Assembly (NCBI RefSeq): GCF_014191375.1 | Contig: NZ_JACHWN010000002.1 | Location: forward strand, 620,001 to 684,000 | Reading direction: 5' to 3' | DNA: 64,000 nucleotides | Source of the DNA: Mesorhizobium sp. RMAD-H1 | Lineage (GTDB): Bacteria; Pseudomonadota; Alphaproteobacteria; Rhizobiales; Rhizobiaceae | Part shown: one piece after another, positions 11,090-18,783 of the stretch | How positions within the stretch are numbered: position 1 is the first letter of the stretch | How the letters are laid out: each line of letters opens with the position of its first letter | Translations under genes and position numbers: made by a program | The notes under the pieces: generated by a model | The model's database searches: none | What the model saw: the letters and a program-made list of their open reading frames with translations, nothing else | What the model was told of the DNA's origin: nothing

Positions 11090-11785
11090 ATGGTGAAAGA
11101 GCGCAAGGGCATGGCACGGGGGATCGTGGCCGCCGCCGCCCTCCTCCTCGCAGGGCATCAGGCCGCCGCGGCAGACCTCATAGCGGCTCCCCAGGCGCCG
11201 GTGGCGGAAGTGCCGGCCACTTTGAGCCCATGGCAGTTCCGCCTGCGCGCGCTGGGCGTCATCACCAACGACAAGGGCAGCGTCGACCAGATTCCCGGCT
11301 CCGACCTCTCCTATTCGAACTCGGTCGTCCCCGAGCTCGACATCACCTATTACTTCACCGACAATCTTGCCGCCGAGCTCATCCTCGGCACCACCAAGGC
11401 CAACGTCAATGGCGACGGGGCGATCGGCGCGCTCGGCAAGATCGGCGAGGTCTGGGTGCTGCCGCCGACGCTGACGCTGCAATATCATTTCACCAATTTC
11501 GGCGCCTTCAAGCCCTATGTCGGCGCGGGCGTCAACTACACCATCTTCTACAATCAGGACGGCACCGGCGCGCTGCGGGACCTCGACGTCAAGAACACCT
11601 TCGGCGCCGCCCTGCAGGTCGGCTTCGACTACATGATCGACGAGCACTGGGGTCTCAATTTCGACGTGAAGAAGATCTTCCTCAAGCCGGATTTCGACGC
11701 AACGCTCGCCGACGGCACGAGGATCTCGGGTGAAGCCAAGCTCGATCCCTGGCTGATCGGCGCGGGTGTGACGTATCGGTTCTAA
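11090..11785 (+). CDS. OmpW-family outer membrane beta-barrel protein
   Basis: A 231-residue outer membrane protein. An N-terminal signal peptide (charged start, then GIVAAAALLLAG, cleavage near HQAAA-AD) is followed by an eight-strand barrel. OmpW features are ELDITYYFTDNLAAELI, LPPTLTLQYHF, KPYVGAGVNYT, and a C-terminal aromatic residue (GVTYRF) suited to the Bam machinery. OmpW porins form narrow hydrophobic channels in the outer membrane. The start has AAGGAGAG upstream. It is a single-gene unit between the hydroquinone reductase and a large palindromic repeat. Confidence 0.92.
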   Translation: MVKERKGMARGIVAAAALLLAGHQAAAADLIAAPQAPVAEVPATLSPWQFRLRALGVITNDKGSVDQIPGSDLSYSNSVVPELDITYYFTDNLAAELILGTTKANVNGDGAIGALGKIGEVWVLPPTLTLQYHFTNFGAFKPYVGAGVNYTIFYNQDGTGALRDLDVKNTFGAALQVGFDYMIDEHWGLNFDVKKIFLKPDFDATLADGTRISGEAKLDPWLIGAGVTYRF

Positions 11786-11814
11786 TACGTTCCTAATCGG
11801 CGCCGGCGGGACGG

Positions 11815-11974
11815 CCCCCCCCCCTCTGTCCTGCCGGACATCTCCCCCTCAAGGGAGGAGATTAGCTGAGAGCTCCGCTTTCGCTTCATCGCCAACGTAC
11901 CGGATGAAGCACCTCACTGGTGAAGGCCAATCTCCCCTTTGAGGGGGAGATGCGCGGCAGGGCAGAGGGGGGTG
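11815..11974. repeat. RIME-like intergenic palindromic element
   Basis: Two arms of about 47 bases (11815-11863 and 11929-11974) are inverted copies of each other, differing at only a handful of positions. Each arm contains a CCCTCTG-CCTGCC block and a smaller palindrome around ATCTCCCCCTC. The roughly 65-base centre has its own inverted pair, GCTTCATC and GATGAAGC. This two-palindrome design resembles the rhizobial intergenic mosaic elements. It lies between the ompW-like gene and a convergent Nudix gene, so it may also act as a transcript end. Confidence 0.7.
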
Positions 11975-12041
11975 TCACACGCGAAAACGCTGAATCAATT
12001 TCCCAACAATCCCGCCCAACCGGTTCAATCGACTCGCTATT

Positions 12042-12512
12042 TCACCACAGCTCCGACGGCGTTTCCCCTTCAAGGATTTCTTTAAGCCGGCGGCGCGTGG
12101 ATTTCGTCGTGCCCTCGGGCAGATCGGAAAGCGGAAAGAAGCCCGCCTCGGCGATCTCGCGGTCGGCCGGCCGCGGCGCGGTCTGCCGGAAATGCCGGCA
12201 GACATAGAGCGCCACATGGTCTCGCTTGGAGGCGTGCGCGTTCTTGTAAAGCGCGAAGAGTTCGGGCGGCCCGGTCAGCTCGATATTGCCCTCCTCGCGC
12301 AGCTCTTTCGCCAGCGCCTGTGCAAAGGTCTCGCCGCTTTCCACGCCGCCGCCCGGCAACTGCCATCCCGGCACATAGGTGTGGCGGATGAGAAAGACCA
12401 TTCCCGCTGCCTCGTCCAGCACGACCGCACGCACACCGAGCGTCATCGGGCGGCGAAGCAGGAAATAGCTGTGGAACACCCAATGCCGCAATCTCATGCT
12501 GATATCCGCCAT
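12042..12512 (-). CDS. Nudix hydrolase
   Basis: A 156-residue Nudix enzyme that should hydrolyse a nucleoside diphosphate linked to another moiety. The Nudix box is easy to see: GGGVESGETFAQALAKELREE near residues 53-73 (here with E-R-E-E at the metal site), preceded by VPGWQLPGG. The N-terminus RLRHWVFHSYFLLRRPMTLGVRAVV is typical of a proteobacterial subfamily annotated only as Nudix hydrolase. It is transcribed toward the palindromic element and is divergent from the phosphoesterase gene, with 79 bp between their starts. Its substrate is not predictable. Confidence 0.88.
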   Translation of the reverse strand: MADISMRLRHWVFHSYFLLRRPMTLGVRAVVLDEAAGMVFLIRHTYVPGWQLPGGGVESGETFAQALAKELREEGNIELTGPPELFALYKNAHASKRDHVALYVCRHFRQTAPRPADREIAEAGFFPLSDLPEGTTKSTRRRLKEILEGETPSELW

Positions 12513-12591
12513 AGGGCAGCTTCCTCGCTTTTCAGGCTTCGATGCAGCCGGACACTGGATTTGAAACCGGCACTATTCTAAACCGGTCTGC

Positions 12592-13503
12592 ATGTTTCAC
12601 TTGGCGCATATTTCCGACATACACCTTTCTCCGCTGCCCGGCATCACCTATCGGGAACTCGCGTCCAAGCGCATCACCGGCTACATCAACTGGCGGCGCA
12701 ACCGCCAGGCCGTGATGACCAGCGGCGCGCTCGACGCGGTGATCGCCGACATGAAGGCGCAGGCGCCGGATCATATCGCCATCACCGGTGATCTCGTCAA
12801 TCTGGCGCTCGATCTGGAAGTGAAGGCGGCGCGGCTCTGGCTTGAAACCCTGGGCAATCCCGCCGATGTCTCCCTCGTCCCCGGCAATCACGACGCCTAT
12901 GTGCCCGGCGCCCTCGACAATGCCTGCCGCATCTGGGAGCCCTGGATGCGCGGCGACGGCGTCGACAATGCGGGCCATCGGGTGGAGTTTCCCTATATGC
13001 GCGTGCGCCAGGACGTGGCGCTGATCGGCGTCTCCTCGGCGCGCGCCACGGCGCCTTTCATGGCGAGCGGCGATTTCGGCCGCGGCCAGGGCAAGCGCCT
13101 CGCCCGGATGCTGGACGAGGCGGCAGGACGCGGCCTTTTCCGCGTGGTGATGATCCACCATCCGCCGGTGCGGGGCGCGGCTCCCGCCCACAAGCGGCTC
13201 TACGGCATCGGGCGCTTCCAGAAGATCATCGCCAGGCACGGCGCCGGGCTCATCCTGCACGGCCACACACATCTCGCAACCCGCTACGAGATCGACGGCC
13301 CGTCAGGACAAGTGCCCGTCATCTGCGTGCCTTCCGCCAGCCAGGGCTTTGGCGAAAGGCGTCCCGCCGCCCGCTTCAACCTTTTCGCGATCGGAAAGCG
13401 TGAAGACGGGACATGGGCCTGCCGCTGGACCGAACGCGGCGTCGTCGGCCCCAATAAGGAGATCGAGACGATCGCCGAGCGCGAGCTGGACGTGGGGCAC
13501 TGA
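12592..13503 (+). CDS. Calcineurin-like metallophosphoesterase
   Basis: A 303-residue dinuclear-metal phosphoesterase. All five family motifs are present in order: ISDIHL (residues 8-13), AITGDLVN (about 63-70), VPGNHDAY (about 97-104), MIHHPPV (about 184-190), and HGHTHL (about 223-228). It has no signal peptide. Members of this group act on cyclic nucleotides, UDP-diacylglucosamine or phosphodiesters; nothing in the context decides between these. The next gene (SDR) is convergent. The intergenic space 13504-13607 contains a weak palindrome of CTTCTCC...GGGGAGAGG type. Confidence 0.9.
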   Translation: MFHLAHISDIHLSPLPGITYRELASKRITGYINWRRNRQAVMTSGALDAVIADMKAQAPDHIAITGDLVNLALDLEVKAARLWLETLGNPADVSLVPGNHDAYVPGALDNACRIWEPWMRGDGVDNAGHRVEFPYMRVRQDVALIGVSSARATAPFMASGDFGRGQGKRLARMLDEAAGRGLFRVVMIHHPPVRGAAPAHKRLYGIGRFQKIIARHGAGLILHGHTHLATRYEIDGPSGQVPVICVPSASQGFGERRPAARFNLFAIGKREDGTWACRWTERGVVGPNKEIETIAERELDVGH

Positions 13504-13607
13504 GATAGCAGTCTGTTGCCGTCTCGTGAAATGCCCCTACGTCCATGTCACCTTCTCCTCGCCTTACGGGGAGAGGATGAGGGGCGCTTTGCGATTATCT
13601 AATCCCC

Positions 13608-14378
13608 TTATACCAACCTCACCGACATACCGCCGTCCACGAGCATCGGGCTTCCCGTCATGAAGCTCGACCGGTCCGACAGGAGGAAAAGGGCCGCCTG
13701 AGCGATCTCCTGCGCCTTGGCCATTCGCTTGATCGGGTGCAGATTGGCGATGAAATCCAGAACCTCGGGATTTCCCGCACCGGCAGCGGGCGTGATCGTC
13801 CCGCCCGGCAGGAGCGCATTGATCCGAATCCCCTCCGCGGCGTGATTGGACGCCAGCGACTGCACGAAGCCGATCAGCCCGGCTTTGGACGCTGCATAGG
13901 CTCCCATTCCCGGCATTCCGCCATTGCTGAATCCCACGAAGGAAGATGTGAAGACGATCGATCCCCCTCCCCGTTGCTTCATGACCGGAAGCTGTGCCTT
14001 GGCCGCGAGAAATGCACTGGTCAGATTGACCGAAATGACATCGTTCCAGTTGTCGAGCGCCATTTCCGTGACCGGCTGCATTTCGCCGACGATGCCCGCA
14101 TTGTTGAATGCTCCGTCCAGCCCGCCGAATTCCTTTATGGCGAGGTCGACAAGGGCACCGGCATAGGCCTCGTCTTTCACATCGCCGGCAAGGAACACCG
14201 CGCTGCCACGCCCTTGCCCCCTGCTTTGATTGATTTGTCCTATAAGCGTTTCCAGCTCCGCCGACCGGCGCGCGCCGAGGACCAGATTGGCGCCTTCAGC
14301 CGCGAACAACATGGCCGCCGCCGCACCGATCCCGCTGCTCGCCCCTGTTATGATGATCGACCTGTTCTGCAGTTCCAT
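13608..14378 (-). CDS. Short-chain dehydrogenase/reductase
   Basis: A 256-residue NAD(P)-dependent oxidoreductase of the classical SDR family. The cofactor motif TGASSGIG is at residues 11-18, NNAG at about 92-95, and the catalytic Ser/Tyr/Lys set in FTSSFVG and YAASKAG. The C-terminus ends LVDGGMSVRLV, as usual. The ATG at 14378 has AGGAG upstream. A much longer opening extending to 15185 in this frame is an artefact that runs through the neighbouring gene. The Shine-Dalgarno is part of a perfect 9-bp inverted repeat, suggesting regulation. The substrate is unknown. Confidence 0.92.
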   Translation of the reverse strand: MELQNRSIIITGASSGIGAAAAMLFAAEGANLVLGARRSAELETLIGQINQSRGQGRGSAVFLAGDVKDEAYAGALVDLAIKEFGGLDGAFNNAGIVGEMQPVTEMALDNWNDVISVNLTSAFLAAKAQLPVMKQRGGGSIVFTSSFVGFSNGGMPGMGAYAASKAGLIGFVQSLASNHAAEGIRINALLPGGTITPAAGAGNPEVLDFIANLHPIKRMAKAQEIAQAALFLLSDRSSFMTGSPMLVDGGMSVRLV

Positions 14379-14387
14379 GGATTTGAT

Positions 14388-14410
14388 CTCCTGTCCTGTT
14401 GGGACAGGAG
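14388..14410 (-). promoter_or_regulatory. Inverted repeat overlapping the SDR ribosome binding site
   Basis: CTCCTGTCC at 14388-14396 and GGACAGGAG at 14402-14410 are perfect inverted copies with a 5-base loop. On the gene's strand the 3' arm contains the AGGAG Shine-Dalgarno, about ten bases before the ATG. It could be an operator or an RNA hairpin that hides the ribosome binding site. No ligand or regulator is implied by the sequence. Confidence 0.5.
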
Positions 14411-14467
14411 GTCTACGGCGCGGCGGCGAGCCCAGCCATCCGTTTCTTGCTTCCGATTCCGGTGTGG

Positions 14468-14495
14468 GTGTCGATGGTCGACCGACCACAGACAC
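14468..14495. promoter_or_regulatory. Nested palindrome upstream of the SDR gene
   Basis: TGGTCG (14475-14480) and CGACCA (14483-14488) are nested within GTGTC (14468-14472) and GACAC (14491-14495). It lies 90-117 bp upstream of the SDR start and just after the stop of the next gene. The two readings are a TetR-type operator or a terminator stem for the upstream gene. There is no T-run, which favours an operator slightly. Confidence 0.4.
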
Positions 14496-14503
14496 GCGCC
14501 CCC

Positions 14504-15151
14504 TCAGATCACGGCGCTGAAGCGCTCCTCCAGCAGCACCAGCAAGACGCCGCATGCGGCGAGAGCGCCGATCAGGAACCAGACCAGCCCCGCTATGAAA
14601 CCGGCCCAGCGGCTCGGCCTGGGCGCCTCGGCCAGCGCCGCTGCCTGAACCGAGACCGGCGCAGGCGTCTCCGCATCTTCTTTTGCCTGGGCTTCCGAAA
14701 CCGGCATGCCGGCCCGCAGGCTGATGAGATCGCCATCGAGAAGACGTTCCCGTTCGACGATACGCTCCGCGATATAGGCGGTCACCGCATCGGAGATGGG
14801 CTTGATCTCGGTCGATTCGGCCATGACGATGCGCCCGAGCCGCGTGTCGCGCACGAAACGGTAGGTGCGCCGGTCCCGCGCCATCATCACATGCGCGGTC
14901 GCGTCGATCCAGAGCCGCGGCTGCAGGCCGGTCGAAAGCGCGAAATCCCACTGCGGATCGTCGGAGGGCACCTCGTCGAACACCGGCTGGAGATCCTGCC
15001 CCAGGAGCTCGAGCCTCGCCCGGTCGGCCTCCTTCATGTCCACCACGACATCGCCACGGTCCGCGGCGGCGATCTTCGCCGTGCGCACGGCTTCCGAAAG
15101 CCTGCGCATCGTGGCTCCGGCTGAACTGGCCTTCTCGCTCGTCTCGCTCAT
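14504..15151 (-). CDS. Hypothetical tail-anchored membrane protein
   Basis: A 215-residue protein I do not recognise by name. The first 185 residues are hydrophilic, with a globular-looking part (WDFALSTGLQPRLWIDATAHVMM, then RRTYRFVRDTRLGRIVM) followed by an Ala/Pro-rich linker. One C-terminal membrane helix (AGFIAGLVWFLIGALAACGVLLVLL, about residues 184-208) would anchor it with the bulk in the cytoplasm. Similar proteins are expected in other Rhizobiaceae. It lies in the same direction as the SDR gene, but the 125-bp gap with two palindromes suggests a separate unit. No function is proposed. Confidence 0.72.
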   Translation of the reverse strand: MSETSEKASSAGATMRRLSEAVRTAKIAAADRGDVVVDMKEADRARLELLGQDLQPVFDEVPSDDPQWDFALSTGLQPRLWIDATAHVMMARDRRTYRFVRDTRLGRIVMAESTEIKPISDAVTAYIAERIVERERLLDGDLISLRAGMPVSEAQAKEDAETPAPVSVQAAALAEAPRPSRWAGFIAGLVWFLIGALAACGVLLVLLEERFSAVI

Positions 15152-15301
15152 GGCATGTCCTGGTCTTAGGGCCTTGGTTAATCAAGCATTAACCTAGAGC
15201 AAGACGCCTGCAAATGGAAATGATCTGTTTGTGGGAGGCACAATGGGCTCGAAAGCACGGGGGAGGAGCGGCAGGGGCCCCTCCCCGAAGACCGAGGCAG
15301 T

Positions 15302-17017
15302 TTACTTCTGTCCCTGCGCGCCGATCACCCGGTTCGCCGCCGCGATGATCGCTTCGAGCGATGCCGTGACGATGTTGTCGTTGATGCCGACGCCAAAGGT
15401 CTTGCCGCCCGGATGGGCGATTTCCATGTAGCAGACCGCGGAGGCGTCGGAGCCCTGGCGCAGCGAGTGCTCGGAATAATCCACCACGGAAAGCTTGATC
15501 CCGAGATAATGCGAAAGCGCGTCGACGAAGCCGTCGATCGGCCCGGTGCCGACGCCTTCGATCCGCTTCGTCTCGCCATTGTCGGTGATCTCGGCCGACA
15601 TGATCCGGCGTCCCTTCCGCTCGGGGTCCGGATAGGTGTGGTGGTCGATGAATTTCAGCCGCGCGCCCGGCTGTTCCACATAGATATTCTGGAACGCGTC
15701 ATGGATACGCTTCGAGGGCAGTTCCTTGCCCTCCTCGTCGGTGATCTGCTGGATCACGTCGCGGAACTCGACCTGCAGGTTGCGCGGCAGGTTGAGCCCG
15801 TAATCGGCCTGCAGGATATAGGCGATGCCGCCCTTCCCCGACTGCGAGTTGATGCGGATGATCGCCTCGTAGGAACGCCCTACGTCCTGCGGATCGATGG
15901 GGAGGTAAGGCACCTCCCACAAGGGCTTGTTGGCCTGCCGGATCGCCTTCATCCCCTTGTTGATGGCGTCCTGGTGGGAGCCGGAGAAAGCCGTATAGAC
16001 CAGTTCACCCACGTAAGGGTGCCGTTCGGGGATGCGCAGCTGGTTCGAATATTCATAGACGTCCTTCATCCTGACGATGTCGGAGCAGTCGAGTTCCGGA
16101 TCGACGCCTTGCGTGAACATGTTGAGCGCCAGCGTCACCACATCGACATTGCCGGTGCGCTCGCCATTGCCGAACAGCGTGCCCTCCACCCGGTCCGCGC
16201 CTGCCATCAGGCCGAGTTCGGTGGCGGCGATGCCGGTGCCGCGGTCGTTGTGCGGGTGCAGCGAGATGATGAGGTTGTCGCGATTGTCGAGATTGCGGCA
16301 CATCCATTCGATCTGGTCGGCATAGATGTTGGGCGTCGCCATCTCCACCGTCGAGGGCAGGTTGATGATCAGCTTGTTCTCGGGCGTCGGCTGGATGATC
16401 TCGGTGACAGCGTTGCAGATTTCGAGCGCCACTTCCAGTTCCGTGCCGGTAAAACTCTCCGGCGAATATTCGAAGCGGTAGCCGCCGCCCGCCTTCACCG
16501 CCATGTCGGTGATCATCTTGGCGGCGTCGGTCGCGATCTGCTTGATGCCGGCCACATCCTTGCCGAACACGACGCGGCGCTGCAACTCGCTGGTGGAATT
16601 GTAGAAATGGATGATCGGGCGATGCGCGCCCTCAAGCGCCTCGAAGGTCCGCGTGATCAGTTCCGGCCGGCACTGCACCAGCACCTGCAGCGAAACATAG
16701 TCCGGTACGCTCCCCTCCTCCACGCACCAGCGCGCAAAGTCGAAATCGGTCTGCGATGCCGAAGGAAAGCCGATTTCGATCTCGCGGAAGCCCATGTCGA
16801 GGAGTAGCTGGAACATGCGCGCTTTGCGGTCATGCCCCATCGGGTCGATCAGCGCCTGGTTGCCGTCGCGCAAATCCACCGAGCACCAGATCGGCGCTTT
16901 CTCGATGCGCTTGCCGGGCCAGGTACGGTCAGGAATATCGATCGCCGGATAAGGCTGGTATTTGGTAGCGGCGACGGGCATTCCCTTGAAGGCGGAAGAA
17001 GCTTTGGTCTCGTTCAT
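15302..17017 (-). CDS. leuA: 2-isopropylmalate synthase
   Basis: First committed enzyme of leucine synthesis: condenses acetyl-CoA with 2-oxoisovalerate. The 571-residue protein has the family signature DLRDGNQAL at residues 48-56 and the metal-binding HPHNDRGTG, with the allosteric LeuA_dimer domain filling the last 140 residues. The length and the sequence WPGKRIEKAPIWCSVDLRDG match the longer type of LeuA found in actinobacteria and many rhizobia. Upstream, 144 bp separates its start from the end of a leucine-rich leader peptide, so expression is probably attenuated by charged leucyl-tRNA level. Confidence 0.96.
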   Translation of the reverse strand: MNETKASSAFKGMPVAATKYQPYPAIDIPDRTWPGKRIEKAPIWCSVDLRDGNQALIDPMGHDRKARMFQLLLDMGFREIEIGFPSASQTDFDFARWCVEEGSVPDYVSLQVLVQCRPELITRTFEALEGAHRPIIHFYNSTSELQRRVVFGKDVAGIKQIATDAAKMITDMAVKAGGGYRFEYSPESFTGTELEVALEICNAVTEIIQPTPENKLIINLPSTVEMATPNIYADQIEWMCRNLDNRDNLIISLHPHNDRGTGIAATELGLMAGADRVEGTLFGNGERTGNVDVVTLALNMFTQGVDPELDCSDIVRMKDVYEYSNQLRIPERHPYVGELVYTAFSGSHQDAINKGMKAIRQANKPLWEVPYLPIDPQDVGRSYEAIIRINSQSGKGGIAYILQADYGLNLPRNLQVEFRDVIQQITDEEGKELPSKRIHDAFQNIYVEQPGARLKFIDHHTYPDPERKGRRIMSAEITDNGETKRIEGVGTGPIDGFVDALSHYLGIKLSVVDYSEHSLRQGSDASAVCYMEIAHPGGKTFGVGINDNIVTASLEAIIAAANRVIGAQGQK

Positions 17018-17142
17018 GTGCTTTCTCGTTTCCTGAGATCGGGCAGCATACCGGCAAGATATGACCGGATATCAGCAGAGGCGATCTAATCAGCAGTTAC
17101 AGTTCTGATGAAGGGGAAGGAGCATGGGCTTCGGCAGCCATT

Positions 17143-17180
17143 CGACCGCCGGACGCTCCTCTCAACGAGCCCGACGGTCG
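17143..17180 (-). promoter_or_regulatory. Stem-loop in the leuA leader
   Basis: Arms 17169-17180 and 17143-17154 pair over 12 positions (10 Watson-Crick and 2 G-U), with a 14-base loop that contains the stop codon of the leader peptide. A ribosome finishing or stalling on the leader would decide whether this stem forms. A competing pairing uses 17155-17161 with 17117-17123. I do not see a classical T-run after either stem, so which one is the terminator is unresolved. Confidence 0.5.
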
Positions 17181-17278
17181 CCGATAAGGCCAAGAAGAAG
17201 CGAGAGTGGAAGCGCGCAAGTCTTCGTCTCCGCTGATGCGGAGCGAACGAAGGAGGATGTGACCGGGCGCGTGATCAT
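17162..17278 (-). CDS. Leucine-rich leader peptide of leuA (attenuation)
   Basis: A 38-codon reading frame ATG 17278 to TGA 17162, too short to be called by most gene finders. Codons 23-31 read L-P-L-S-L-L-L-G-L: six leucines in nine residues. Five of the six use CTT, a codon that this GC-rich genome otherwise uses sparingly next to CTG and CTC. The frame ends inside the loop of a strong stem-loop upstream of leuA. This is the expected design of transcription attenuation of a leucine gene, as described by comparative genomics for proteobacterial leuA. The start codon is uncertain: only the leucine-rich part is strongly supported. Confidence 0.68.
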   Translation of the reverse strand: MITRPVTSSFVRSASAETKTCALPLSLLLGLIGDRRAR

Positions 17279-17326
17279 GGAAATGAGTGATAACCGAGAC
17301 GCCGGGCGGACGCAAGCCTTATGCGT

Positions 17327-17788
17327 TCAGACGAAAATGGCATCCAGCGCCACGAACTCGCCTGAAAAGCGGCCGGCAATCCCTTCCCCGAAGTAGAGCA
17401 CCGCGGATATTTCGATGCGTCCCCTGCCCTTCCGCCTGAGCATCTCGGTGAAACGACCCCAGTTCGCGCCAGCTGCCAGCTGCGAGCGGGCACTGAAAGT
17501 CCCGCTGATCGGCGCGTCATAGTGCATGGTATTGCTCTGGATGACGATACGGCTCGCGATCCCCTCCCGTGCGAGCCGGGTGTGGACGAGCGACCAGGCG
17601 GCAAGAATGGCAAGCGCCGAGGCGCTTCCCCCGAAAACCGTCTCGCGGTGGTTGATGTTGGGGGCAAGCGGCGCCCTGAGGATGACGCTTTCCTCCTGCA
17701 GCGCAACGACCTCCACCTGCATTGCCCTCGAAAGGGGGATGTGCTCGTGAAGATAAAGCTGCAGTTCGCCTTCCGTCATGGCTGTCAC
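17327..17788 (-). CDS. Thioesterase-fold protein (YiiD C-terminal type)
   Basis: A 153-residue hotdog-fold protein resembling the YiiD_C putative thioesterase domain. Markers are LPLSRAMQVEV-like start (HIPLSRAM, residues 16-23), LAPNINHRETVFGGSASALAILAAW (about 41-65) and the terminal GEFVALDAIFV. It probably hydrolyses an acyl-thioester; the substrate is unknown. Its ATG overlaps the stop of the cation efflux gene by four bases, so the two are co-transcribed, with trpE(G) further upstream in the same direction. The leuA leader begins just beyond its stop. Confidence 0.82.
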   Translation of the reverse strand: MTAMTEGELQLYLHEHIPLSRAMQVEVVALQEESVILRAPLAPNINHRETVFGGSASALAILAAWSLVHTRLAREGIASRIVIQSNTMHYDAPISGTFSARSQLAAGANWGRFTEMLRRKGRGRIEISAVLYFGEGIAGRFSGEFVALDAIFV

Positions 17789-18693
17789 GCAAAGGGCACC
17801 GCGGCGGTGCCGCGCGGCAGCTTCGCCTCATCTTCCGGCTCGACATGGATGATGACGCGGGCGCTGGGGATGACATCCTTCAGCGCATCCTCGATACGGT
17901 CGCAGATGACATGAGCGTCGCCGACGCTCATCTCCGCCGCCACCACCATGTGGAACTCGATGAAGGTGGCGCGGCCGGCGATGCGGGTCTTGAGATCATG
18001 CACCTCGATCGCCCCGCCGGCATTGGCGGAGATGATGTCGCGGATGCGGATGGTCTCGTCGAGATCGACGCCGACATCCATCAGCCCCTGCACCGAGGAA
18101 TTGATGACATGCCAGCCCTGCCAGAGGATGTTGAGGGCAACGATAAGGGCGAGCAGCGGATCGAGCACCTCCCAGCCCGTGGCAATCGCCGCGACGAGGC
18201 CGATGATCACGCCCACCGACGTGACCACATCGGTCATGATATGCTTGCCGTCGGCCAGAAGCGCCGGTGATTTTTCCCGGGTCCCGACCCGCATCAGCAG
18301 CAAGGCCCAGGCAGCGTTGATGACACTGGCCGCACCATTGATGGCAAGGCCGATCCAGGGCTGGTCCAGCATCCGCGGCGCACGCACCGCCCCCCACGCC
18401 TCGCGGAAGATCAGAAGCGCGGCCACGACGATCAGCACGCCCTCGAGCACGGCCGAGAAATATTCGGCCTTGTGGTGGCCAAAGGGATGGTTCTGGTCGG
18501 CCGGCTTGTGGCTGACGCGGATCGCCCACCACGCGGCAACAGCGGCAATCACATTGACGATCGACTCCAGCGCATCGGAATAGAGCGCCACCGAGCCCGT
18601 GACGGCGAAGGCGGCATATTTCAGCCCGAGAACGCAGAATGCCACGGGGATCGACCATATGGAGAGAAGCTGGATTTTTTTCTTCGCGTCCAT
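17785..18693 (-). CDS. Cation diffusion facilitator family metal exporter
   Basis: A 302-residue inner membrane cation/proton antiporter. Six hydrophobic helices are followed by a cytosolic C-terminal domain. Metal-site motifs are SDALES in helix 2 (about residues 37-42), HPFGHHKAEY (about 68-77) and a second HxxxD pair, ADGKHIMTD, in helix 5. The C-terminal domain contains EVHDLKTR and DAHVICDRIEDAL. Zn2+, Fe2+, Mn2+ or Cd2+ are the usual substrates; the sequence alone does not fix which. The start MDAKKKIQLL at 18693 is preferred, because a longer opening from 18825 runs through the AGTGAG repeat array and into trpE(G). Confidence 0.92.
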   Translation of the reverse strand: MDAKKKIQLLSIWSIPVAFCVLGLKYAAFAVTGSVALYSDALESIVNVIAAVAAWWAIRVSHKPADQNHPFGHHKAEYFSAVLEGVLIVVAALLIFREAWGAVRAPRMLDQPWIGLAINGAASVINAAWALLLMRVGTREKSPALLADGKHIMTDVVTSVGVIIGLVAAIATGWEVLDPLLALIVALNILWQGWHVINSSVQGLMDVGVDLDETIRIRDIISANAGGAIEVHDLKTRIAGRATFIEFHMVVAAEMSVGDAHVICDRIEDALKDVIPSARVIIHVEPEDEAKLPRGTAAVPFA

Positions 18694-18707
18694 ATCGAAT
18701 TCCCCGA

Positions 18708-18783
18708 GTGAGATAGTGAACCGTGAGGTAGTGAGTAGTGGGCTCTTCACTATCTCACTACTCACTATTCCCCACTCACTATG
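18708..18783. repeat. AGTGAG microrepeat array with two overlapping hairpins
   Basis: The sequence between trpE(G) and the cation efflux gene is built of repeated (T)AGTGAG units on both strands. It forms two perfect inverted pairs: 18708-18720 with 18746-18758 (13 bp) and 18729-18740 with 18756-18767 (12 bp). They share bases 18756-18758, so they are mutually exclusive. A further half-unit overlaps the trpE(G) stop. It may end or process the trpE(G) transcript. Confidence 0.65.

Noticed and set aside
13608-15185. Apparent 525-residue fusion of a basic domain to the SDR
   Set aside because: The first 260 codons are another frame of the 14504-15151 gene and of intergenic DNA. The SDR has its own ATG and ribosome site at 14378.
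17097-17315. 72-codon frame upstream of leuA
   Set aside because: It overlaps the leucine-rich leader in another frame and has no codon-use logic. The leader frame explains the region better.
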